The notes under the pieces are model-generated. The model made no database searches and was not told the DNA's origin. It saw nothing but the letters and a program-made list of their open reading frames with translations. A stretch of DNA of 64,000 nucleotides from Ophioceras dolichostomum. Lineage: Eukaryota > Ascomycota > Sordariomycetes > Magnaporthales > Ophioceraceae. Within the stretch, counting starts at the first letter, position 1; each line of letters begins with the position of its first letter. Below are positions 44,821 to 54,992 of the stretch, piece after piece. The stretch is from the NCBI GenBank assembly GCA_003049485.1, contig PYST01000132.1, forward strand, positions 35,179 to 99,178, written 5' to 3'. A program made the translations under genes and the position numbers.

Positions 44821-45441
44821 TCAAGGCGTCGACCTAAACTTGCAATATGTCAAGGTGTCCATAAGAATCCCCAACTTCTCGACGGCAGCATTCTTGTGTC
44901 TCGCCTCGAACGTAAAACCCGCCTTTTCCAGAACTCGGCAGCTCCCTACATTGCTTTCGAAAACCTCAGCCTCTAGGCGCACAAGGTGATGGAAGTTGTC
45001 GAAAGCCCAGTCCGAAAAAGCAGTGACGGCCTCGGTGGCTATGCCCTGGTGCCAGTGGTCCTGACCGAGCCAGTAGCCGATCTTCATGGTCCGGTAGTGA
45101 ATGTCGTCACGCTTCTTGAGGCCGATGCCACCAGCGAAGGTCAAGCCTCCTCCTCCACCTTCGCTGCCTCGGTGGTCGCTGGGCTTGCAGATAGCGAAGT
45201 CAAGCACAGGGGAGGACGAGTTGGCCAGGGAGATCCACCGCCTGGCGTCATCAACCTTGTAGGGGTGGGGGAATGAATTGCGCATCCAGCGGGCGATCTC
45301 GGGGTTATTGGCGGCCCCAGCCAGGGGGCCGACATCTCCCTCGTAGTAAGGGCGCATCGTACAATTCTGTAGCCGGAGAATGGGTTCCGGGGGTTTCGGC
45401 GACTGCATCTTTGGTTGCAGTTGTGGCTCAGCGGTTGGCAT
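44821..45441 (-). CDS. GNAT-family N-acetyltransferase (RimJ/RimL-like)
   Basis: Single exon, 206 residues, intact. The fold is that of acetyltransferases of the RimJ/RimL group, which transfer acetyl from acetyl-CoA to amino groups. The early block MRPYYEGDVGPLAGAANNPE and IARWMRNSFPHPY is typical. The acetyl-CoA loop is in DHWHQGIATEAV (Q-G-I-A), followed by DWAFDNFHHLVRLEAEVFESN and RVLEKAGFTFEARHKNAAVEK, all standard positions. A Gly-rich loop (about residues 107-115) may be an insert. The substrate cannot be deduced; small-molecule or protein acetylation are both possible. It lies 154 bp upstream of the pseudogene's first ATG on the same strand. Confidence 0.9.
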   Translation of the reverse strand: MPTAEPQLQPKMQSPKPPEPILRLQNCTMRPYYEGDVGPLAGAANNPEIARWMRNSFPHPYKVDDARRWISLANSSSPVLDFAICKPSDHRGSEGGGGGLTFAGGIGLKKRDDIHYRTMKIGYWLGQDHWHQGIATEAVTAFSDWAFDNFHHLVRLEAEVFESNVGSCRVLEKAGFTFEARHKNAAVEKLGILMDTLTYCKFRSTP

Positions 45442-46604
45442 TTTTGTTCCGGAGGCCGAAATTCGTTAGGAGGACCATCGGTAGCTCTGGGCTCCGTAAC
45501 AAAGCTTTTTGATCCCTGCGCAAGCGGACAAAGAACTCTAGACGAAATGGGGAAGGAACAGTTATCACGGAATGACGGTATCACGTGTGGCTCCCCTTTT
45601 GAGCCTTGTTCTTGTTTATCAACATCCATCCTCTTTGTTGCCTAATTAACGGTTCACGTCAATCCAGGGCCTGAAGTATAGTGATGCCTACTACTGCTGC
45701 CTTGGTCACTCTGTTTCTGTCACTCTTTCGTACCTGAGAACGTCAATGATTCACTCATCCGTCCGCGTCACGCAAGCTCGCTCTTCCACCACTGTTCACC
45801 GCTTGGCTCAGAAGGGCGGTGGGCCTCTGATTGGTGGGCTTCCACGGTGGTGGCTGCTTGCCAAAAAATGAGTGGCCTCGCTTTTTTTTTTTTTGGCGGT
45901 CGGCCACGGCAGAACCGCACGAAATTTCCACCGCACAGCAACGCACGGGCCACTGGTGTGGTCTATATAATCTGGTCCACCGCACGCAAATCTTTTCAAT
46001 TTTTCTTCTTCCTTTCTCTCCTCAGCTCTCTTTGCCTTTTGGCTTAGATCAAGTGTAGTATCTGTTCTTTTCAGTTTAATCTCTGAAACTGGTCTACTTG
46101 ACCAGAATCATTTGATTAATCCAATTTTTGTCTCTGGGAGGACTTTCCTCTGGGCTTGCCCATGATCGACCTCCACTGTGTCCCTCGTATTACACTGCCT
46201 CGAGGAGACGCGAACAGACTTTCTACCATTCTTTTCATTGCATGTCTGGGCTTGCCTGGGCTGTGAAGAAGAGATCAATCATCTGGGAGTGCGAGACGGC
46301 GCTTGTTGATCCAGTCGTTTGATCGCGCGCGTCTGTTCTAGTGATCTGATGTCGCGTTGCATGTTTTGGTATTTGCTGCCCACCTGCCCGTTCCAAGCCC
46401 TTTGCCAGAGCGAACAGAAGGTGCGAACGAGGTGTGCCGGCCAGAGTCGAGGTCGATAGAGCCAGTCAACAACAGGCTGGCTGCGTAAATGACATCAGAC
46501 TCAAATCTTTTCATCCGACACCTGCTCCAACAATCAGACCGTCCTTCTGTCAAATAACATCTCCCTGTCCCCGTCCGTTGGACAGGCAAGTGGACGCTAC
46601 CACG
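45442..46604. promoter_or_regulatory. divergent promoter region, GNAT-translin
   Basis: Divergent spacer of about 1.2 kb. It includes a strong-looking core promoter on the plus strand (CCAAT-type box at 45830-45835 and TATATAA at 45964-45970) and a T/C-rich stretch after it (45990-46030), about 630 bp before the translin ATG. The leader would therefore be long, unless an unannotated transcript lies between. Confidence 0.45.
45964..45970 (+). promoter_or_regulatory. consensus TATA box
   Basis: TATATAA in the context CTATATAATC, with a reverse CCAAT box (ATTGGT, 45830-45835) 130 bp upstream and a pyrimidine-rich tract immediately downstream. This is the best TATA element in the window. The nearest downstream gene is translin. 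Confidence 0.5.
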
Positions 46605-47677
46605 ATGTCTCGCATGGTCGACCAGACGCTGTTCGATCAACTCAAGGCCAAGATCGACGAGGACACCAAAACCCATGAGTTGCTGGGCCAGATCACCGAG
46701 CAGCTCGAGCAAGAGATTGCCTTCAGCAAAGGCGTCCTCTCGCGGGTCCATTCAACCCGCCTCTCGGATTATCCCACTATCCTCTTCCCTCAGCTCGAAG
46801 CCTCGATCCGGGACCAGGTCGCGACAATCAAGACCCTCTCGGAAGCGGCGTCTCAGCATCCATACTACAAGTGCGTCGCATCTGCTTCCATTTCATGATT
46901 CTGCTTCATTCAGCTGACATCAACTGCGCCTGGCCGTCGCCTTAACCCATTTTAGATATCAGTGGAAGTGGTCGCGCCATGTGCAAGGCTCGATCTTCTC
47001 TGCCATCATCTATGCCTTCCTCGGCGGAGGGTCCAGCTCGCGCCCAGGCGAGGTTGGACGGCTCCTGACTTTAGATGAGGTTGGCGAGTTTTTCCAAGGT
47101 TCGCCCCTTCGTCGTTCGCTCACGCGTTCAGATTCTGCACACACACATCCGCAACTTCAGCCCCACCTCAAGCAAGCTCAGAGAGGGAGGGAGTACCTAA
47201 CACGCTGCTGACTTTTTCGTACACGATGAAACCTATACCGTCACAGTTCCCGTCAACCTCCAAGACCGTGACGCCTTCCACTTCACGATCGAGGAGTACC
47301 TCCTTGCGCTGACCGACCTGACGGACGAGCTGTCGCGCCTGGCGACCAACGCCGTCACGATGGGCGACTACGGCCTCGCCGTGCGCATCAGCTCCTTCGT
47401 GCGCGACCTGCACGCCGGCTTCCAGCTGCTCAACCTCAAGAACGACGTCCTGCGCAAGCGCTTCGACGCCGTCAAGTACCACGTCAAGAAGGTCGAGGAC
47501 GTCGTCTACGACCTCTCGCTGCGGAACCTGATCCCCGCTGGCGGCGCTGCTGGATTTGGTTCTGTTGGTGTTGGTGCTGGTGCTGCTGGCGGTGGTGGCG
47601 TGTCTGGTGATAGTGCTGGTGCTGGCGATGAGGCTGGGGCGACTGCTCCTAGCCCTGCTAAGAAGCCTGCGAAGTAG
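46605..47677 (+). CDS. translin-family nucleic-acid-binding protein
   Basis: Three exons: 46605-46870, 46956-47098 and 47247-47677, with introns of 85 and 148 nt; 279 residues. Translin binds single-stranded DNA and RNA and, with TRAX, forms the C3PO RNase that trims small RNAs and removes the passenger strand in RNA interference. The family's helical core is complete: QLEQEIAFSKGVLSRVHSTR, YYKYQWKWSRHVQGSIFSAI, RDAFHFTIEEYLLALTDL, SRLATNAVTMGDYGLAVRIS, FQLLNLKNDVLRKRFDAVKY and VKKVEDVVYDLSLR. The last 40 residues are a Gly/Ala-rich tail, coded by GGTGTTGGTGCTGGTGC-type repeats, ending PSPAKKPAK. The second donor (GTTCGC) is non-consensus, but the junction restores QVPVNLQDRD. The start could also be the ATG three codons downstream at 46614. 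Confidence 0.9.
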
Positions 47678-50067
47678 GTCTACAAGGCTTTGGGGGGCGT
47701 GAAGAGTGAGATCACTGGATGAACACCTGGTCACCTGTACCTACTTGGGATGTTGGGATGCCGCTTTGCAGCACTGGAAGATATTGCGATGATTCAGGGT
47801 AAGAACTCGGTGGTGAAAGAGCATGGTCTCGTTCAGCTCTGGCCTCGCTGGTTTCGCTGCGATGGAAGGGGACATGGAGGGCCTAAATATGCTGGAAACC
47901 GGAAATCTTAGGACTCTATCTAGTCTAGGTGGATTCTAACGATCCATGCATGAGGTAGATCTCATCAAACAAAATCGGAGGTTTACGTATTCGGCCTGCC
48001 CCTCATTAGATGACGAGCCCAACATATCAGAAGGATGGATACGTGCCAGAATCTATTCGGAGCCCAACAGCCAGATGCCATGAACAGCCTCCAAGCTTTC
48101 AACACAAAGATTCTTGGTTGTCCTGAACTCCAATGTATGTGAAGCTGGAGAGGCCGAGCTCGTCAGAGCGTGAGGGTGCTTCCTGGAGACCACCCGCCGC
48201 CATAGTCATGGTGTCGATGTGCTGGAGCAGGTGCTCCTGTATCGATCAGCAAGCTGTTGCTGATGAGACCGATGGCGGCCTAGAGAATCGATCACACGAT
48301 GTAGCTCTATTCTCAACGGACAGCTCGTCTTGAGGGGGGCAGGCACAGTACTAGCTGCTCTCCCAGACGGCCTACCCTCTCTTACCTTGACTCCTGCACA
48401 CACATGTTGATTAGAAGAACTAGAACTGTCTGTAGCAACTATATGGTCTTCACCCTCACTGGAGGACATGCAAAAAACAAAACTCGTCATCGCCTCATGT
48501 CATGAGGTTAAAGCTCGGAGTTTTGCTTGCAGTTTGTTTTCTAGACGATCTGCACAGCTTCTGCCTTCATGGCTTCTAGTAATGGCTTCGCCAGGGACGA
48601 AGCAGCCTGGTCTCAGTATTTTCACTGTGTCTGATATTTTGGTCCCCCTCCTCGGACTGAAGGCAGAATGTTTGCCTATGGCGCCTATAATCGTTCAAGA
48701 CTAGCCTATATTCCTTTACTGCGCTATGGGTTTCCCTGTGATTCATACTGTTTCGCGAGCAAAGAAAGAGATGAGGGGCTTCGTGAGGAAAGCCAGATGG
48801 AATTTCTCGCCTTGTGGACTTCTCTCTCTCAATAGGTATATAGACGCCTCGTGTTTTACCAAACCCGTCTGGAGAATCCATCGATCTTAGATCATGTCTA
48901 CGGTCATATCCTCTCCTTGTCCATCCATTTTTAAACGCTGTCATAGCTATGGCGATTTCGATAGAGAAAACAATCTGCCGACAGTGATTATCTACAGCAC
49001 GTCTCTGCCTCACTAGAAACTATCCACTGCTCGCAGACAAGAACGATGTCTACGTATCCTATCCGGCTATCATCAGGTTAGGATCATCTAGTCATAAGAA
49101 CGCAGAGCAAGTCATCAAGCACAAAGACGAAGGTTCCTGGAGGAAACCCGGGAGGGAGTCATAAAAAGTTATAGGATACGAGAAAGTAACGACAAAAAGT
49201 GAAGTTAAGAGATAAAAAGAGCGATAAATAGTCCTTCCTCTTCATCACCTCTCCCTGCCTTCCACCCTCCCGACATTACGTATCTTCTTGTTTTCTTTTT
49301 CTCCTTTTTCCCCCTTCAGCTGGTATGGTAGGTAGGCTTGGTTAGGCACAGTACAATGCCCACCAAGGTAAGTAAGTAGGCATACAGGTATAGGTATGTA
49401 GGTGTAGTTATGGGTTAGGTAAGTATTTGTAGTTCGATTTTTTTTTCCCTCCGTAGATCTCTCGTCCTCCACCGCCCCTCATTCCCATCCCCTCTTCCTT
49501 CCATCCACACTCCGAAAAACAACTTCGTCCATGTTTTCAAGATAGTTTTTGAATGATCCGCTTCGCCGTGCGATGACTATGGTTGCTGCGTTGTCATGGA
49601 TCACACAAGGCGCAACGGCCTCTGCCTGCTGCTTCAGGCTCATCATCAACCCCTGGTGTGAAGGAAACCACCCGTCACACCGTCCATCCACATATAGATA
49701 GATAGGGTGCCTGTTCAATATGGCCCAGGCGTGACACCCTTCCTTCGTATAACGAAATCATATGGTGGGAAGCGCCACCCTCCCCAATATCTCCCAGCTC
49801 TAGCCGGGTTTTGTCTCCGTGGCAAGACCCAGCAAAGCCTCTCTCCGTTATCCACGTGGCCGTCACGATCGCCACACGAAAGCGGCCAGAAAATTCGACA
49901 GGCGTTCCGTCCGCCCCGCACCTCCTGCTTCCTTTTTTTCAACCTCCTCGGATTGGGCTGGCCAAGTTGATTGCCTCCGAAACCAGACGCTTGCCGACGG
50001 ATGGCTCAAGGCTGTTGTCGCCTGCCCTACAGTGTTCTGGCGCCTGAACACCTCCACCCTCGCCACC
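47678..50067. other. 2.4-kb convergent intergenic region
   Basis: Holds the 3' ends of translin and the UBP3 homologue. There is a TAGGTAGG/GTAAGTAAGTAGG-type repeat at 49325-49420 and a short T run near 49439. No protein-like reading frame is seen. Confidence 0.5.
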
Positions 50068-53000
50068 CTATGCGCGCTGGTAGAAGAGCAGATACGCGAC
50101 CTTGTTGTCCTTGATGTTCTCCTTCGCCAAATTCTGCTGTTGCCTGCTGTTGCCCTTGGCCGAGGCCGACGTTGCTGTCGATGACGGGGGGGTGCTGCCC
50201 GCGCTGCCGTTGACGACGCTGCTCCACTTCTTGCTTCCAGCGCTGCCGGCGGCAGAGGAGGCGGGCTTCTCGCTGACCTGCTTCCAGCCGTCGTTGTCGT
50301 CGCCGGCGTCGTCTCCGCTGGACATGCCGGCAAAGCGGTTCGCCGCGGTGGTAATAGAAGCCTCCTTCCGGGCAGCAGCAGGTTCGGACGCGGACGCAGA
50401 GGATCTGGACGGGTCCTCCTCGGCGCCAGCCTCAGCAACGTCCTCGCTCCGGATGCGGCGGATGACGGTGTCGTCCAGACGGATCCACTCGTGGTCGTCC
50501 TGGCGACGCACGTCGACCGTGTAGTGGCCGCCACTGGCGTTCTTGCCGTGATGGTAGACCACTGCAGTCAGGCGGTACTTGGGCTGCCCGGCCGAGCTGT
50601 TGCGCTTGGAGCGAGAGAAGACCTCGCGGGGGATCTCGAGCTCCAGCGGGTAACCAACCTTCTTCCAGATCTTGACGGTACCGTTGCCCTCGGCGTCGAA
50701 CTGGAACCGCTTCAGATGAAGAATGAGCACGGGCGGGAGAGACTCGATGAACACCTGCTTGGTAGCCGAGACATCCTTGCCGCGTGGCGAGTTGAAGTCG
50801 CCGCGAAGGCTTTCCGGGTTGGTCAGCCCACGAAGCGCGTCCACAATGTTGCGGACCTGAGGCGAGCCGATGTCTAGCTGCAGCGGCTGATATGGCTCTA
50901 GCGTAACCGAGTCCTTCAGGCCGGGCACGCGCAGCTCGGAGCGCAGCTGGCCACCGAAGATCTTGGTCACGGGCGACGACGTATCGGAGTGGCCGCTGGA
51001 GCGCGTGATGGCCGGCCGCTGGCGGGGGCCGACCTCAAGCCAGACATTGTTGGGGTCGCCGCCATCTAGACTAGCGGGGTGCACTGGCACGGTGGGCGTC
51101 GGAGCTGAGGAGTTGGGGGCCGACGAAGCATTTGACGACGGCGGAGCGGTGCGTAGAACCTGGGCGCACTCGTCGTGCAACGATTCAAGGAGGAATCCCA
51201 GAAACTCCTCTGCATCTTGTTGATGACCACGCTGTACGACTGTTAGTAAATGCCGATGCAATCATCCTGACAGGCAAATGTGGGAAGACAGAACATACTC
51301 TCATGCTAGAAAACCGTGGCAATTTCTTAATAGCCTCGTACACAAATTCGGGGATGAATGGCTCCCCGTATTGTTCGAGCTCTTCACTCTTCAATCTCCG
51401 GCGCAGCTGGTCAACAGACACCGCCGAGTCGATGACCTTGAAGTCACGCATGAACTCGATCCTGAAGTGGCCCGCGTGTTAGCCCTGAAGACTGATTAAT
51501 GGCGGCGGGTGAGCCTGGCACCGCAGGAGAAAAAAAAAAAAAAAAAAAAAACAGGGAGAAGGGCACATACATTGCATCGATCAAGGGTGTGTCGCTCTTG
51601 AAGCTGTGGGTGGCCTTCTTGCCGGCCTGGTCAAGGAAGTCATAAAATGGAATGCAGAAAAGGAGAACCTGGAGAACCTGTTTGAAGGAGAGAGAGAGAA
51701 AGTGGGCAAGATATCAGCGTCTGATCAACTAGTTGGCCGAAGTAGAAGAGTTGACATGACTTACTGAATTCATATAGCACATGTTACCCGTGTTGATGAG
51801 GCCCCTTGGCTCGATGAAAGCAATCTTCTCGCCGTTGCCGACGCGGTAGGCACGGAGGGCCTCGGCTAGGGAGCTGTTGTTGGAATGGGCAAAGCTTGAC
51901 GCCCCTCCGCGGGTTCCAGAAGAGGAGTCGGTGCCCGCCGCAGCGTCGACACCGGCTTGACCTGCAACGGCGGCAGTAGCAGGAGTCGTTGACGAGGACT
52001 TGTTGAATAGTCCAGTCCACAGCAGGGGTGCGCCGGGGGCCCCGGGGACAGCGGAAGGCTTGGGCTTCGGCTCGGTCTGTGGCACGGGCGCCGCCTCACT
52101 GCTGCCAGTCCCGACAGCCGCCGCCTTGTCGCCGTCCTGTTGAGGTGCCTGCGGCGCCTGGTCCTTCTTATCTGACTGGGGCTTGTCGACGGCACTCGCC
52201 TGCCTCTCACTCTTCGGAGAAACTTTAGGCAGGACAGGAACGATGGGGATGGCCGGGATAGCGGCGCGGTTTGTGGGCTTGGCTGATTTCGCGGGAGTCG
52301 CAGCGCCAGATGCTGTAGCCGTAACTGGTGCAGCCTTGGCAGAGCTTGGTGTCGCAGGCGAGCCGGCTGGTGCGTCAACATGGTCGTGCGGGGTATGAGC
52401 TGCCGGCTCGCTGCTGCCTTGGACAGTCGACGTCTTCTCGGGGCTTTCGAACGCGCCATCGGTGGTTGTGGACGGATGGGCAACGGTTGATTCAGTGCTG
52501 ACATCGGTCGCAGGCTCGTTCTTGGATGGGAGCTCTAGAATTTCGGCGGCCTCATGGGCGAATATCCTCCTGCGGCGCTTGGTCTTGCTTGGGAAGGACT
52601 CGTGGGGATGGGAGTACCAGGGAAGCTGTGGCGAGTGGGTACTATGTTAGCAGGCATTGCATGGACGCGTCGAATGGGGACATGAAAACGTACGGGAGCT
52701 CGGAATGGGGCCCTGGGAGGCGAGGACAGTTTGACCAGCGGCTGCTTCGGGCTCGGGGGTTGGTCGACAGGGGTATCAACGGTCTGTGGTGTTGGAGGAG
52801 TCAAGGGGGGTGCGGGGGCGGCGGCCTGAGTGGACAGGGAGGACGATGGCGACTCAGGCGGAGGGGGAGCAGAAGGAGCCGCGACCGAAGATTGGGGAGT
52901 CAGGGTCGCAACCTGGGCGGGAAGCTCGGCGGGAAGCTCGGCGGGAAGCTCAGCGGGAACTTGACCGGGAACCTGACCGGAAACCTGACCGGAAACCTGC

Positions 53001-53755
53001 GCTGGGACTTGTGCGGCAGCTGGCAAGGGAGCCTGAGCCTGGGCGGCGGCGACGTGTGGAGAAATTTGGGAGACGGGTCGGCTCGGCACCTGAGTCGAGG
53101 GGGTTAAGGCCTGTGGTGGAGCGGCTTGAGGTACTGATTGCACAACCGGGGCGTGGTTGTGCGACATGGTGCGGGCAGGCTGGGGCGGAGCCTGGTAGGG
53201 TGTCGATACGACGATGGGAGACTGCTGCTGGTTGCGGGAGAACGAGTGCTGCGAGGAGTGCGACGGCGGCCCAGGCTGTGCTGGTTGTTGTTGTTGCTGC
53301 TGCATGCCTCCGGCTCCCATCATCTGTCCGTATTGGTGGTGCAGGGCCGGCGGCGACCTGGCGGCGTATGGCGTGTACAGGTAGGCCTGCGAGGGCATGC
53401 CGCCACCCTGATACTGGCCGTTGTGGTAGGCAGGAGGCATCGGGGCGCCATGGGGGTAGCCGTATGTCGGATATGGGTTCATATAATTAGGATAGACCGG
53501 CATATTGACGTGCTGTGGGTGGTGATGAGGTTGTTGATGGTGGCCGCCGGCGTAGTGCTGCTGGTGCTGCTGATGCTGCCCGTAATGCGACTGGCGACCA
53601 CCTCGTCGCGGTCCAGGACTAGGACCAGGCCCAGTAGGAGGACCTCCGCCAGCGCCTGGGCCAGCGGCGCCTGGGCCGGCGCCTGGGCTCATCCCGGCGC
53701 TTGCGGCTCCTCCGCCGTCCATAGCCTGCCCAGCCGGCAGATGACGGTTGTTCAT
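50068..53755 (-). CDS. UBP3: ubiquitin carboxyl-terminal hydrolase, UBP3/USP10 type
   Basis: Complement of five exons: 52694-53755, 51765-52625, 51571-51677, 51299-51461 and 50068-51231; 1118 residues. UBP3 removes ubiquitin from proteins and, with Bre5/G3BP, acts in ribophagy, vesicle transport and transcription. The first 350 residues are disordered, Pro/Gln/Gly-rich. A LPWYSHPHESFPSKTKRRRR segment precedes the catalytic domain. The cysteine box GLINTGNMCYMNS (Cys637) and the histidine box GGHYTVDVRR (about residue 966), with WIRLDDT, give the active site; RRGHQQDAEEFLGFLLESLHDEC also matches. Exon 1 has a 12-bp tandem repeat. The last intron has a TACTAAC branch site so close to the first AG that the second AG, 8 nt further, is used. 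One intron carries 22 A at 51530-51551. Confidence 0.94.
52919..53014. repeat. 12-bp tandem repeat (8 units) in UBP3 exon 1
   Basis: Eight 12-bp units, 52919-53014, from GGGAAGCTCGGC to TGGGACTTGTGC; the copies drift from GGGAAGCTC to GGAAACCTG. Being a multiple of three, they code on the minus strand for tetrapeptides of the type PAEL, PAQV and SGQV in the disordered N-terminus. Changes in copy number would not break the frame. Confidence 0.85.
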
Positions 53756-54992
53756 CCTGCCGGCTTGGGGATCGTCGCGTCGCAGTGGTTGCTCACTGTT
53801 TTGGAGCCAACCACTGCTAGAAGAGCTATCGGCCGTGCGTCTTTCGTCGAAGTGGGAAGACGGTTAGTTGCAGAGCCGTTGGGGAACTGACGGTGATGCG
53901 CGAGTTTTTTTTTCTTTCACGAGTGGGATTGCGACATTCGGAGCTCGCGTCAACGCGTGGGCGCAACCGGTCTGGTAAGGAAAAAAAGAGGAGGAGAAGC
54001 GAAAAAAAAATGACAGACAGGCGCAAGGCCGGGGCGATTAGGATTATAAAGAGCGTGTGATCGGTGTTCGGAGAAAACAATAATTGAAGGGACAGGAACG
54101 AAGCAAAAACCTCAGAAAAAAGCTTAGAGGGCAGAGACTCAAGGGGGCGGCATGGATGGGCGTTACAAAATGATGCCGTCGTCTTTCGTCGTTGTTGTCT
54201 GGCAAGATGGCAAACCCGCCAGGCTGACTTGCATTTGTGGAGGTCGTCGAAGTGAGGTGAAGGTTGCCGAATTTCCTGCGCAAGCAAATTTGGAGTCGGG
54301 TCTTTTTTTTTTCCACTTCTTTTTTCTTCGCCTTGCCAACAAAGCATCTTACTGGCTGATCCCCGAGGCATCAATTGGGCAAGCTGGGGTCTGAGAGTGC
54401 ACGGACCACAATTTGGTCGATGCGTATTCGAAGACTCCTGCTGCTGGGTGGGGGAGCTTGTCTGTACTTGAGTTTTTGCGGCTTCGAATCGTACTTCATA
54501 CAGGGTTGCGTGAATTGATGCCTCTATTCTAAACTGAAAGCCGCCTCTGCTTGCATGGAGGTCGAGCTAGGTGGCATGGAAAGTTTGGTCGGGGTCCAGC
54601 TATGACGTTTCTCCATGCAAACACACCTCGGACTGGGGTTACTGGCCTGGCACATTCAGAATAAGCTTGTGTGAGAGGCCTGTTTCTCAATGGGGCACAA
54701 GAGTCTCAGCTATAGATACAGGCTCAACCCCAGCGGCTTGACTTGTACGTCAAGCACCAATCATGGCGACAGCGATGGCCACAACGAAATGTCCCACGAG
54801 AAGTACCAATGCTGACTGCCCCTTCACGATTCGACGATGACCAGAGTGGCCTCAGCCACGCTCAGCGACAAGGCGTGCCTGGGAGGGCTTCGTGGTACGG
54901 TGCTGTACCTGGAGTTGTCCAGGGGCTTTTGAAGCCATCGCACAGGGCCCGCTCTCACTGCTGCTACTTGCCTGTTGTGATAGTGTTTGCTG
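53756..54992. other. intergenic region: UBP3 promoter and SAE2 3' end
   Basis: 1.24 kb with the UBP3 upstream region (53756 onward in its direction) and the end of SAE2. The plus strand is A-rich just upstream of UBP3 (53900-54120, for example AAAAAAGAGGAGGAG), meaning the transcribed strand is T/C-rich, as in the other leaders. Nothing else is recognised. Confidence 0.45.

Noticed and set aside
51530..51551. Run of 22 A in UBP3, possible poly(A) or retroposon tail
   Set aside because: It lies inside an intron and no target-site duplication or inserted element is visible.
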